Shown piece after piece: positions 7,504-15,341 of a DNA stretch of 25,131 nt. The stretch is from CAZKXX01 sp964556705. Its GTDB lineage: Bacteria > Acidobacteriota > Terriglobia > UBA7540. The stretch is taken from contig CAZKXX010000054.1 of the NCBI GenBank assembly GCA_964556705.1, positions 1 to 25,131 on the forward strand. Direction: 5' to 3'. The notes under the pieces were generated by a model. The model was not told where the DNA came from. It saw only the letters and a program-made list of their open reading frames with translations, and searched no databases. A program made the position numbers and the translations under genes. Within the stretch, counting starts at the first letter, position 1; each line of letters opens with the position of its first letter.

Positions 7504-9912
7504 GTGCGCGACATCCGCAAGGTGGCGGTTCTGGGCGCGGGAACGATGGGCGCGCGGATCGCCGCGCACCTCGCCAACGCCTCGATCCCGGTTTTCCTGC
7601 TCGACCTCGTTCCGAAAGAGCTGACGCCCGAGGAAAAATCCCGCGGCCTCGCGCTCGACGAGCCGCGCGTTCGCAACCGCCTCGCGCAGGCGGGTCTCGA
7701 CGCGGCGCTCAAGTCGCGTCCGGCGGCGTTCTTCGTTCCCGAAGCGGCGCGCATGGTGACCGTGGGGAATTTCGAGGACAACCTCGGGTGGGTGAAGGAG
7801 TGCGACTGGGTCCTCGAAGCGGTCACGGAAGACCGCGAAATCAAGCGCGCGCTGCTCCGCCAGGTTGAGCCGCTGCGCGCCCCGCGCGCCATCGTCAGCT
7901 CGAACACTTCGGGGATTTCGATCGCCTCCATCGCCGAAGGCTTCAGTGAAGATTTCCGCCGGCATTGGCTGGGCACGCACTTCTTCAATCCGCCGCGCTA
8001 CCTGAAGCTGCTGGAAGTCATCCCCACCGGCGAGACGCTGCCCGAAGTGGTCGAAACGATTTCGCGCTTCGGCGACGTCGTGCTCGGAAAGGGAATCGTG
8101 CGCGCCAAAGACACGCCGAATTTCATCGCCAACCGCATCGGCACGTTCACGACGCTCACCGTGGCGCGCATCCTGGTCGAGGACGGTTACACGATCGAAG
8201 AAATCGACGCGCTCACCGGCCCGGCGATGGGCCTGCCGAAGTCGGCGACGTTCCGCACGCTCGACATCGTGGGGCTTGACATCCTCGCGCACGTCGTCCG
8301 CAACCTTCAGGAGGCGCTCCCCGACGACGAGCGGCGCGACCTCTTCCGCCTGCCGGAATTCATGGAACGGATGCTCGAACGCAAACTGTTCGGAGAAAAA
8401 ACCGGTCAGGGCTTCTACAAGAAGATGAAAGGCGGGGAGGAGGCGGAGATCCTGACGCTCGACCTCAAGACTTTCGAATACCGCCCGCGGCAGAAAGCGC
8501 GCTTCGCTTCGCTCGACCTGGCGCAGAACATCGAGGACCCGCGGCAGCGCGTGGCCTCGCTCTTCCAGTCGCCCGACCGCGCGGGCGAGTTCTATCGCAA
8601 GCTCCTGACCGACACGTTCCATTACGCCGCGAGCCGCCTGCCGGAAATCGCCGACGACGTCGTGGCCGTGGACAACGCCATGAAGTGGGGTTTCGGCTGG
8701 GAGTGCGGCGTCTTCGAGTTGTTCGACGCGATCGGCCTCGAGCCGGTGATGAAGCGCTGGAGCGAGCGCGGCCGGCCGAACCCGCCGCTGGTTGAGAAGC
8801 TGCTTTCGGCGGGGAAGAAGACTTTTTACGTCCGCGCGGATGGCGCGACCTGCTTCTTCGATCTCGCGTCCGCCGATTACCGGCCCGTTCCCGAGCGCCC
8901 GGGCGTTCTGCTGCTCGCGTCGCTGCGCGCGCAGTCGAAGGAAATCAAGCGCAACGCCGGCGCGAGCCTGGTGGACCTCGGCGACGGAGTGTTGTGCCTC
9001 GAGTTTCACTCCAAGATGAACAGCGTGGGGCCGGACACCGTGGCGATGGTGCACGCGGGGCTCAAGCGATTGAACGAAGATTTTGACGCCATGGTGGTCG
9101 GCAATCAGGGACCGAACTTCTGCGTGGGCGCGAATCTGATGCTGATTCTGATGGTGATTCAGGAAGGCGACTGGGACGAACTCGACGACGCCATTCGCGC
9201 CTTTCAGAACGCCAACATGGCGCTGAAGTACGCGCCGAAGCCCGTCGTCGTGGCGCCGCACGGGCTGACGCTCGGCGGCGGCGTCGAGATGCTGCTGCAC
9301 GGCGCGCGCGTGCGGGCGGCGGCGGAAACTTACATGGGCCTGGTGGAAGCCGGCGTCGGACTCATTCCCGCCGGCGGCGGGACGAAGGAGATGCTCGTCC
9401 GCGCCATGGACTCGCTTCCCGAGGACCCGGCCTTCGACCCCTTCGTGAACGTGAAGGAAGTCTTCCTGAATATCGGCATGGCCAAAGTCTCGACGAGCGC
9501 CGAAGAGGCGCGCAAGTACCGCTACCTCGCGCCCGCGGATTCCATCAGCATGAACCGCGACCGCTTGATCGGCGACGCGAAACAACTGGCGCTCGACCTG
9601 GTGCGGCTCGGCCACCGGGCCGGCAAGCCGCGCGAGGATATTCTGGTGCTCGGGCAGGCCGCGTTCGCGAAAATGCGCCTGGGGCTCCACCTGATGCGTC
9701 GCGCGGAACAGTTGAGTGATTACGACGTGGTGATTGGCACGCACCTTGCGAAAATTCTTTCCGGCGGCGGAGAATTCACCTCGCCGCAGCGCGTTTCCGA
9801 ACAGTACTTGCTCGACCTCGAGCGCGAGGCGTTCGTCAGCCTCTGCGGGCAGAAGAAAACCCAGGAGCGGATTCAGCACATGCTGAAGAAAGGCAAGCCA
9901 TTGCGGAATTGA
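7504..9912 (+). CDS. fadN: 3-hydroxyacyl-CoA dehydrogenase / enoyl-CoA hydratase, FadN type
   Basis: An 802-residue fusion of the size of Bacillus FadN (about 790). The N-terminal half is L-3-hydroxyacyl-CoA dehydrogenase: NAD-binding GAGTMG at residues 11-16, SSNTSGISI near 139-147, and the His-Glu catalytic pair H159 (in GTHFFNPP) and E171 (in LLEVIPTGE). The C-terminal part from about residue 490 is a crotonase-type hydratase, with CVGANLM (540-546) and LGGGVEMLL (590-598) shaping the oxyanion hole and ETYMGLVEAGVGLIPAGGG after them. The domain order, dehydrogenase first, is that of FadN and not of proteobacterial FadB. It would carry out the hydration and oxidation steps of fatty-acid beta-oxidation in the cytoplasm. 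Thiolase and acyl-CoA dehydrogenase genes follow in the same order as the B. subtilis fadNAE operon. The start is a GTG with a good ribosome binding site. Confidence 0.93.
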   Translation: MRDIRKVAVLGAGTMGARIAAHLANASIPVFLLDLVPKELTPEEKSRGLALDEPRVRNRLAQAGLDAALKSRPAAFFVPEAARMVTVGNFEDNLGWVKECDWVLEAVTEDREIKRALLRQVEPLRAPRAIVSSNTSGISIASIAEGFSEDFRRHWLGTHFFNPPRYLKLLEVIPTGETLPEVVETISRFGDVVLGKGIVRAKDTPNFIANRIGTFTTLTVARILVEDGYTIEEIDALTGPAMGLPKSATFRTLDIVGLDILAHVVRNLQEALPDDERRDLFRLPEFMERMLERKLFGEKTGQGFYKKMKGGEEAEILTLDLKTFEYRPRQKARFASLDLAQNIEDPRQRVASLFQSPDRAGEFYRKLLTDTFHYAASRLPEIADDVVAVDNAMKWGFGWECGVFELFDAIGLEPVMKRWSERGRPNPPLVEKLLSAGKKTFYVRADGATCFFDLASADYRPVPERPGVLLLASLRAQSKEIKRNAGASLVDLGDGVLCLEFHSKMNSVGPDTVAMVHAGLKRLNEDFDAMVVGNQGPNFCVGANLMLILMVIQEGDWDELDDAIRAFQNANMALKYAPKPVVVAPHGLTLGGGVEMLLHGARVRAAAETYMGLVEAGVGLIPAGGGTKEMLVRAMDSLPEDPAFDPFVNVKEVFLNIGMAKVSTSAEEARKYRYLAPADSISMNRDRLIGDAKQLALDLVRLGHRAGKPREDILVLGQAAFAKMRLGLHLMRRAEQLSDYDVVIGTHLAKILSGGGEFTSPQRVSEQYLLDLEREAFVSLCGQKKTQERIQHMLKKGKPLRN

Positions 9913-9930
9913 TCGCGGGCTCTGTGTGCC

Positions 9931-9951
9931 ATTTTGAATTTTGAATCTGGA
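9931..9951. repeat. Heptamer array, ATTTTGA family, without visible partner
   Basis: Three tandem 7-bp units, ATTTTGA, ATTTTGA, ATCTGGA, located 18 bases after fadN and upstream of the GTCAT-ended repeat at 10002-10127. No inverted partner was found before fadA. Same unit length and setting as the paired arrays elsewhere in the window. Confidence 0.4.
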
Positions 9952-10001
9952 ATCGTGTTCCGAAGCCCGCACTCAGGAGGCCGCCGGCGCTCGCCAACGC
10001 T

Positions 10002-10127
10002 GTCATCCTGAGGAGCCCCGCTGCTCTGGACCGGAGCGACGAAGGACCTCGCGTGGGCAGGTGCGGAGATTTTCCGCCCCGACCGAAAGCGCCTGCCTGC
10101 GATAGGCAGGTCGGGGCTCAGAATGAC
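10002..10127. repeat. GTCAT-ended intergenic palindromic repeat, copy 2, with inner hairpin
   Basis: Begins GTCATCCTGAGGAGCCCCG and ends CGGGGCTCAGAATGAC, so the ends are inverted repeats of about 16-19 bp. Inside lies a perfect 7-bp hairpin, CCTGCCT (10092-10098) against AGGCAGG (10104-10110) with loop GCGAT. It fills most of the 322-base gap between fadN and fadA and carries no gene. A TATGAT at 10201-10206 could be a -10 box for fadA, but there is no convincing -35 partner. Confidence 0.55.
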
Positions 10128-10234
10128 AACGATCACGGGGCAGAAAGCGGAAGGATTCGCCCTTCGATGGCTTGAGCTTTTCGTTGGCGTCGCGGCATCC
10201 TATGATGGGGAGCGTTGCAGGTTGGGAGGCTGAA

Positions 10235-11416
10235 ATGCGCGAAGCGGTTATCGTTTCGATTGCGCGCACGGCGGTGGGCAAAGCGCCGCGCGGGACGCTG
10301 CGCAACACGCGGCCGGATGACATGGCCGCGGCGGTCATCAAGGAAATCGTCGCGCGCGTGCCCGGGCTGGAGAGCCGGATGGTGGAAGACGTCATCCTCG
10401 GCTGCGCGATGCCGGAAGCGGAGCAGGGCAACAACGTGGCGCGCGTGGCGGCGCTGCGCGCGGGCCTGCCGGTAGAGTGCGCGGCGATGACGATCAACCG
10501 TTTCTGTTCGTCGGGGCTGCAATCCATCGCGCTCGCCGCGGAGCGCGTCCGCGCGGGCTCGGCCGACGTCATCATCGCCGGCGGGACCGAATCGATGAGC
10601 CTGATTCCCATGGGCGGCAACCGCTTCTCGCCCAATCCCTGGCTGATGGAGCACTACCCGGACGCCTATCTTTCGATGGGCCTGACCGCCGAAAACCTGG
10701 GGCGCAAATACAAGATCTCGCGCGAGGAGCAGGACGAGTTCGCGCTGCGCAGCCATCAGCGCGCCGCGGCGGCGATGGACGCCGGAAAGTTCAGGGACGA
10801 AATCGTGCCGCTCGAAGTGGTGGAAGTCAGCCTGAACGGCCGCAACAGGCCGCAAACGACGAGAATCATATTCGACACGGACGAAGGACCGCGGCGTGAC
10901 ACTTCGATGGAGGTTCTGGCGAAACTCAAGCCCGCGTTCCACGCGCGCGGCACGGTGACGGCGGGAAATTCTTCGCAGCGGAGCGACGGGGCCGCCGCGG
11001 CCGTCGTGATGTCGCTCGAAAAAGCCAAAGAGCTGGGCGTGAAACCGTTGGCCCGCTTCGTGAGTTACGCGACGGCGGGAACGCTGCCGGAAGAAATGGG
11101 GATCGGTCCGGTGTTCGCGATTCCCAAAGCGCTGAAGCTTGCGGGGCTGAAACTCGAGGACGTGGACCTGATCGAATTGAACGAAGCGTTCGCCGTGCAG
11201 GCGCTGGCGGTGATTCGCGAAGCGAGGCTCGACCTCGAACGCCTGAACGTCAACGGCGGCGCCGTGGCGCTCGGGCATCCGCTGGGCTGCACGGGCGCGA
11301 AGCTGACGGCGACGCTGCTCGGCGAAATGCCGCGGCGCAAGGCGCGCTACGGAATGGTGACGATGTGCGTGGGGGGCGGCCAGGGCGCAGCGGGAATTTT
11401 TGAGAATATGCAGTAA
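10235..11416 (+). CDS. fadA: Acetyl-CoA acyltransferase (beta-oxidation thiolase)
   Basis: A 393-residue thiolase of standard length. The nucleophilic cysteine is C91 in NRFCSSGLQ, the general-base histidine is H348 in GHPLGCTGAKL, and the second cysteine is C378 in MCVGGGQGAA; ELNEAFA before H348 is also typical. It cleaves 3-ketoacyl-CoA with CoA to acetyl-CoA and a shortened acyl-CoA, the last step of the cycle started by the fadN product. The start chosen is the ATG at 10235, because GGGAGG lies five bases upstream and the protein then begins MREAVIVSIARTAVG, the normal thiolase N-terminus. An in-frame upstream start at 10172 would add 21 residues with no family similarity. Confidence 0.94.
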   Translation: MREAVIVSIARTAVGKAPRGTLRNTRPDDMAAAVIKEIVARVPGLESRMVEDVILGCAMPEAEQGNNVARVAALRAGLPVECAAMTINRFCSSGLQSIALAAERVRAGSADVIIAGGTESMSLIPMGGNRFSPNPWLMEHYPDAYLSMGLTAENLGRKYKISREEQDEFALRSHQRAAAAMDAGKFRDEIVPLEVVEVSLNGRNRPQTTRIIFDTDEGPRRDTSMEVLAKLKPAFHARGTVTAGNSSQRSDGAAAAVVMSLEKAKELGVKPLARFVSYATAGTLPEEMGIGPVFAIPKALKLAGLKLEDVDLIELNEAFAVQALAVIREARLDLERLNVNGGAVALGHPLGCTGAKLTATLLGEMPRRKARYGMVTMCVGGGQGAAGIFENMQ

Positions 11417-11458
11417 ACTATCCCACGGAGTGAAGGCGGCAAGACGCGGAGGCGCGCC

Positions 11459-11761
11459 ATGACCAACGAGGACCTGGAGCGGTTTCAGCGGATCGAGAGG
11501 AACATCGAGTTCGTCGCGGAGCAACAGGCTCGGTTTTCGTCTGACATGCAACAGGTCCGCGAAGTGCTTCACACGCACAGCGAGGCCCTCGTCACGGTCG
11601 TTGGTTTGGTCGGCAGACTTGGCGAGAGGATGGAGCAGGTTGAAGCTCGAATGGCGGAGCTGGCGGCGGCGGGAAAAGATACCGAGGAGCGCCTGAACAC
11701 TTTCATCAGTTTCGTCGAAAAGTACATCAGCGGCCGCAATGGCGGCCAACGCGATCAGTAA
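11459..11761 (+). CDS. Small coiled-coil protein of unknown function
   Basis: A 100-residue hydrophilic protein, mostly helical with heptad-like spacing (ERFQRIERNIEFVAEQQARF, then GERMEQVEARMAELAAAGKD) around a short apolar stretch (ALVTVVGLVGRL), ending in a charged tail. GGAGG six bases before the ATG supports translation. Similar small coiled-coil proteins occur in many copies in acidobacterial genomes, as I recall, but no function is established. It lies 42 bases after fadA and 55 bases before fadE, so it is probably co-transcribed with the beta-oxidation genes. No enzyme motif or membrane segment is apparent. Confidence 0.7.
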   Translation: MTNEDLERFQRIERNIEFVAEQQARFSSDMQQVREVLHTHSEALVTVVGLVGRLGERMEQVEARMAELAAAGKDTEERLNTFISFVEKYISGRNGGQRDQ

Positions 11762-11816
11762 TAGGCGTGCGGGTAGACTCGCGTGTCATCGAGCCGCGCC
11801 GCACGGTGAGACCCTC

Positions 11817-13625
11817 ATGGCAACCACCCAGGCAGCAGGCCAGATTCACACCCGCGGCGGCAGTTTTCTGATTGAGTCCCGCCAGCCGGAAGAAATCTTC
11901 ACCCCCGAAGACCTCACCGACCAGCACCAGCTCATCGCCCGGACCGCGCAGGAGTTCGTGGAGAAGGAAATCCTGCCGCGCGTGAAGGACATCGAAGAAA
12001 AGAAGCCCGGGCTGCTGCGCGAACTGCTGAAGAAGGCGGCGGAAATCGGCCTGTGCGCCACCGACGTCCCGCAGAAATGGGGCGGGCTCGAGCTCGACAA
12101 GATCTCGTCCATCCTCGTCTCCGAGAAGATGGCGCGCAACGGCTCCTGGGCGGCAACGATCGGCGCGCAGGCGGGCATCGGCATCATGCCCATCGCCTTC
12201 TTCGGCACCGAAGCGCAGAAAGCCAAATACGTTCCCAAACTCGCGACTGCCGAGTGGGTGGGGGCTTACTGCCTGAGCGAAGCGACTTCCGGCTCGGACG
12301 CGCTGAACTGCAAGGCGAAGGCCGAGCTCAGCGCCGACGGCAAGCACTACCTGCTGAACGGCACGAAGATGTGGATCACGAACGGCGGCATCGCTGACGT
12401 GTACGTGGTCTTCGCCAAAGTGAACGGTGAGCAGTTCACGGCGTTCATCGTGGAGCGCGGCTTCCCGGGAGTCTCGCCGGGCGCGGAAGAACACAAAATG
12501 GGTATCCGAGGGTCTTCGACGACGCCGCTGAATCTCGACAACGTTCCCGTGCCGGTCGAGAACGTGCTCGGCGAAGTCGGCAAGGGCCACTATATCGCCT
12601 TCAATATTCTCAATCTGGGCCGATTCAAGCTCGGCGCGGGCTGCGTGGGCGCGTCGAAGATTCTGCTCGGCGAGGCGATTCGCTGGACGAAACAGCGCGA
12701 AGCGTTCGGAAAGAAGATCGCCGAGTTCGGGATGATGAAGGAAAAGCTCGGCGAAATGATTGCGCGCACTTACGCGATCGAAAGCGTTTCGTTCCGGACC
12801 GCCGGGCTGATTGACGGGGCGCTCGAAGGCGTGGACCAGAGCTCGGCCGAAGCGCCGCAGCAGATTCTCGCCGCGCTGCGCGAGTATGCGGTGGAGTGCT
12901 CGATTCTGAAGGTGATGGGCACCGAAACGCTTCACTTCGCCGCCGACGAGGCCGTGCAGATTTTCGGCGGCTACGGCTACTCGAGCGAGTATGAAGTCGA
13001 GCGCGCCTTCCGCGACCAGCGCGTCAATCGCATCTTCGAGGGCACGAACGAGATCAACCGGCTGCTCATCACTGACATGCTCATCAAGCGCTCGATGAAG
13101 GGTGAGCTGGCGCTCGTTCCCGCGGCGAAGAAGCTGCTCGACGAAGTGCTCGAGACCGGCGCGATGGAAGAGAGTGAAGACGACCAGCCGCTCGCCGAGG
13201 AGGCGCGACTCGTCGAAGGCGTCAAGAAGGCGGCGCTGCTCGTAGCGGGCGCGGGCATGCAGCGGTACCTTCAGGCGCTCGCCGACGAGCAGGAGGTGAT
13301 TGAGGTCATCAGCGACCTGGTGATGGAAGCCTACGCCATGGAGAGCGTGCTGCTGCGGGCGCGCAAGAAAATGGCCAAAGCCCCGGCCGAGGCGTGCGCC
13401 GACGAACGGAATGTGGTCCGCGCCTGCATCCACTCGACGGTGGACCGCCTGGAAGGCGAGGGGCGGCGCGCGCTGGCGCGCGTGGCGGAGGGTGATATGC
13501 TGCGCACGCAACTCGCCTTCCTGCGACGCTTCCTGAAGCGCGTCCCCCCGGACACCATCGGGCTGCGGCGCGCGCTCGCCGACCGCGCGCTCGAGCTGAA
13601 CCGCTATCCGTTCGCCGGCTTCTGA
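11817..13625 (+). CDS. fadE: Acyl-CoA dehydrogenase, FadE type (long, about 600 residues)
   Basis: A 602-residue flavoprotein. FAD and substrate elements are in order: N-terminal helical domain (FVEKEILPRVKDIEE), AYCLSEATSGSDA, WITNGGIADVYVVFAK, the helical C-terminal domain with GRFKLGAGCVGASK, and RIFEGTNEINRLL where E408 is the expected catalytic base. The tail of about 180 residues after the core is that of the long VLCAD/YusJ-like class. It would oxidise acyl-CoA to trans-2-enoyl-CoA, the first step of the cycle, passing electrons to ETF. The ATG at 11817 is chosen over an in-frame one at 11739 because GGTGAG lies just upstream and the extra N-terminus has no family match. Order fadN-fadA-fadE is as in B. 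subtilis, with one small gene inserted. Confidence 0.93.
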   Translation: MATTQAAGQIHTRGGSFLIESRQPEEIFTPEDLTDQHQLIARTAQEFVEKEILPRVKDIEEKKPGLLRELLKKAAEIGLCATDVPQKWGGLELDKISSILVSEKMARNGSWAATIGAQAGIGIMPIAFFGTEAQKAKYVPKLATAEWVGAYCLSEATSGSDALNCKAKAELSADGKHYLLNGTKMWITNGGIADVYVVFAKVNGEQFTAFIVERGFPGVSPGAEEHKMGIRGSSTTPLNLDNVPVPVENVLGEVGKGHYIAFNILNLGRFKLGAGCVGASKILLGEAIRWTKQREAFGKKIAEFGMMKEKLGEMIARTYAIESVSFRTAGLIDGALEGVDQSSAEAPQQILAALREYAVECSILKVMGTETLHFAADEAVQIFGGYGYSSEYEVERAFRDQRVNRIFEGTNEINRLLITDMLIKRSMKGELALVPAAKKLLDEVLETGAMEESEDDQPLAEEARLVEGVKKAALLVAGAGMQRYLQALADEQEVIEVISDLVMEAYAMESVLLRARKKMAKAPAEACADERNVVRACIHSTVDRLEGEGRRALARVAEGDMLRTQLAFLRRFLKRVPPDTIGLRRALADRALELNRYPFAGF

Positions 13626-13650
13626 GCCGGCCAGGCCAGCGGAAGCCGGC
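13614..13650. terminator. Possible stem-loop between convergent fadE and ACT gene
   Basis: GCCGGC occurs three times (13614-13619, 13626-13631, 13645-13650). Because GCCGGC is its own reverse complement any two copies can pair, for instance around TTCTGA, which contains the fadE stop. There is no T-tract, so a terminator role is only suggested by its convergent position. Confidence 0.2.
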
Positions 13651-13658
13651 CGCTCCGC

Positions 13659-14054
13659 TCACAGCCCGCGCAACGCTTTCGCGGCGCCCGCGAGGTCGGA
13701 GACGCCCAGCACGAGGTCGGCTTTCTTCCCGCCCTTCGCGACCGTCGCGTACGCGTATTCGATGTTGACGTTGGCTTCGCCGAGACGGCGGCCGACTTCA
13801 CCGAGCTTGCCGGGTTTGTCGGGAAGGGTCAGGCGCAGAACTTCCTCTTCCGTGACGCGCACGCCAAGTTCCTGAAGCACTTTCCTGGCTTTTGCCGGGC
13901 TGCTCACCTGGAGCCGGACGGGACTCTCGCCGTCCGTCCCGTAGGCCGTGAACGCCGTGACGTTGACTTTGGCTTTGGCCAGCGCTTCGCCGAGACGGCC
14001 GAGCTGGCCGGGAGTGTTCGACACCCAGGCGGTGATTTGTTTGGCTTTGGACAT
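13659..14054 (-). CDS. Tandem ACT-domain protein
   Basis: A 131-residue protein made of two ACT-like repeats and nothing else. The first (about residues 5-65) begins ITAWVSNTPGQLGRLGEAL and the second (about 68-131) begins LRLTLPDKPGKLGEVGRRL; each has the PGxLG turn that in ACT domains lines the ligand site. By family it is expected to bind a small ligand, usually an amino acid, as a regulator; the partner enzyme is unknown. AGGAGG lies eight bases before the ATG, which fixes the start. It is convergent with fadE, 33 bases away. A predicted promoter is at 14215-14243. Confidence 0.8.
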   Translation of the reverse strand: MSKAKQITAWVSNTPGQLGRLGEALAKAKVNVTAFTAYGTDGESPVRLQVSSPAKARKVLQELGVRVTEEEVLRLTLPDKPGKLGEVGRRLGEANVNIEYAYATVAKGGKKADLVLGVSDLAGAAKALRGL

Positions 14055-14214
14055 GGTGAACTCCTCCTGGCGGCATGAACTTCCTTTGACAGGTGCGTTC
14101 CGCCGCGCGGGTGAAAACCGGGAGCGAGGGTGAAGAGTGGCGAAGGACGAATCGAGCCGCGGGCCGCGGCGGGAGCTCCTTCGCGCCTTTCGGTTTCCCG
14201 GCCTCTTTTCCGGG

Positions 14215-14243
14215 AACATACTCCAGCGTCCTTCACGAATCAA
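14215..14243 (-). promoter_or_regulatory. Predicted promoter of the ACT-domain gene
   Basis: On the minus strand TTGATT (14243-14238), 17-base spacer, TATGTT (14220-14215); each box matches 4 of 6. It would leave a leader of about 155 nt. The rest of the 14055-14386 gap holds no gene or repeat that I recognise; no good promoter for the ribokinase gene could be picked out. Confidence 0.3.
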
Positions 14244-14386
14244 GCCGGCCTGCCGCAGGTCCGGCACGGAACGTATTTCCGAAATGGATAAGGTGACCGG
14301 GATGACCCTTGACTTCCGAAAAAAACCGTGCAAAGTGGACAGTCGAACTTCAGAGGCAAAAGTTTTCGGACAGGGGGAAGCACCTC

Positions 14387-15331
14387 GTGCGGCGTCCCGA
14401 AGAAGTCCACGTGGTTGTCGTCGGCAGCGCCAACTTCGACCTCGTCGTCAAGGCCGAGCGCCTTCCCAAAGAAGGCGAGAGCCTGCTGGCGACGAACCTG
14501 AAATTCTTTCCGGGAGGCAAAGGCGCCAACCAGGCGGTGGCGGTGGCGCGCCAGGGCGCCCGGACGACCTTCGTCGGTTCGGTGGGCGAAGACCTGTTGG
14601 GGGACTTTCTTCTCCGCGGGCTCGAATCCAGCGGGATTGATACGGCCTGGGTGAGGCGCAACGCCCAGGTGACCACGGGATGCGCCCTGATTCTGCTGTT
14701 TCCGAATGGCAACAACTCCATCGTCGTGGATCCGGCGGCGAACTTCGCTCTGACGCCGGCTGACATCGGACGCGCCGAAGAAGTCATCGCACAGGCGGAC
14801 GCGCTCTGCACCGTTCTGGAAGTTCCCATCGAGGTCGTCGAGACGTCGCTGCGGCTGGCGCGCAAGCACAAGAAGCTCACGGTGCTCGACGCCGGGCCGC
14901 CGCGCCGCTGTCCGGCGGAGATTCTGAAGCTCGCGGACATCGTTTCGCCGAACGAGACGGAACTCGAACATCTGACGGGCGAAGAAGTCTCGGGCCGCGT
15001 CTCAGCGATGGAAGCGGCGAAGAAGCTGCTCGAGATGGGCGCTGAAACCGTGGTGCTCAAGCTGGGCAGCGACGGCTCAGCGCTCATCACGCGCGCCGGC
15101 GCGAAGCATTTTCCGGCGCACAAAGTGGAGGCTGTGGATCCGACCGCCGCCGGCGACGCCTTCACCGCGGCCCTTACCGTGCAACTGGCCGCGGGCGCGC
15201 CGATGGAAGAAGCTATCCGTTTTGCCAATTGCGCGGGCGCGCTGGCGGTGACCAAACTCGGCGCGCAGCCGTCGCTCCCGACGCGCGAAGAAGTTGAAGC
15301 CTTCGCCGCGCGCGCCGCGAAGCACGCCTGA
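14387..15331 (+). CDS. rbsK: Ribokinase (PfkB family)
   Basis: A 314-residue PfkB-family kinase, the normal ribokinase length. The N-terminal signature is VVVVGSANFDLVVKAERLP, then FFPGGKGANQAVAVARQGA with the glycine-rich GGKGAN at residues 43-48. The C-terminal signature is DPTAAGDAFTAAL (from residue 251) with D257 as the catalytic base in the anion hole. It would phosphorylate D-ribose, or a related pentose or deoxyribose, with ATP in the cytoplasm. The start is set at a GTG with GGGGG nine bases upstream; an in-frame TTG at 14309 would add 26 residues of non-family sequence. The next gene starts ten bases after its stop, so the two are probably translated together. PfkB specificity is hard to call from sequence alone. 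Confidence 0.85.
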   Translation: MRRPEEVHVVVVGSANFDLVVKAERLPKEGESLLATNLKFFPGGKGANQAVAVARQGARTTFVGSVGEDLLGDFLLRGLESSGIDTAWVRRNAQVTTGCALILLFPNGNNSIVVDPAANFALTPADIGRAEEVIAQADALCTVLEVPIEVVETSLRLARKHKKLTVLDAGPPRRCPAEILKLADIVSPNETELEHLTGEEVSGRVSAMEAAKKLLEMGAETVVLKLGSDGSALITRAGAKHFPAHKVEAVDPTAAGDAFTAALTVQLAAGAPMEEAIRFANCAGALAVTKLGAQPSLPTREEVEAFAARAAKHA

Positions 15332-15341
15332 ACATCCCGCC

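Noticed and set aside
7366..9972. 868-codon open frame on the minus strand opposite fadN
   Set aside because: Antisense shadow of a high-GC gene; arginine, histidine and glutamate-rich with no domain pattern, while the plus strand encodes a complete FadN.
10133..11749. 538-codon minus-strand frame opposite fadA
   Set aside because: Antisense shadow; thiolase motifs on the plus strand are unambiguous.
11727..13511. 594-codon minus-strand frame opposite fadE
   Set aside because: Same GC-driven antisense effect; the plus strand has full acyl-CoA dehydrogenase motifs.
14309..14386. Upstream TTG start for ribokinase
   Set aside because: Adds 26 residues with no family similarity; the GTG at 14387 has a purine-rich ribosome binding site.
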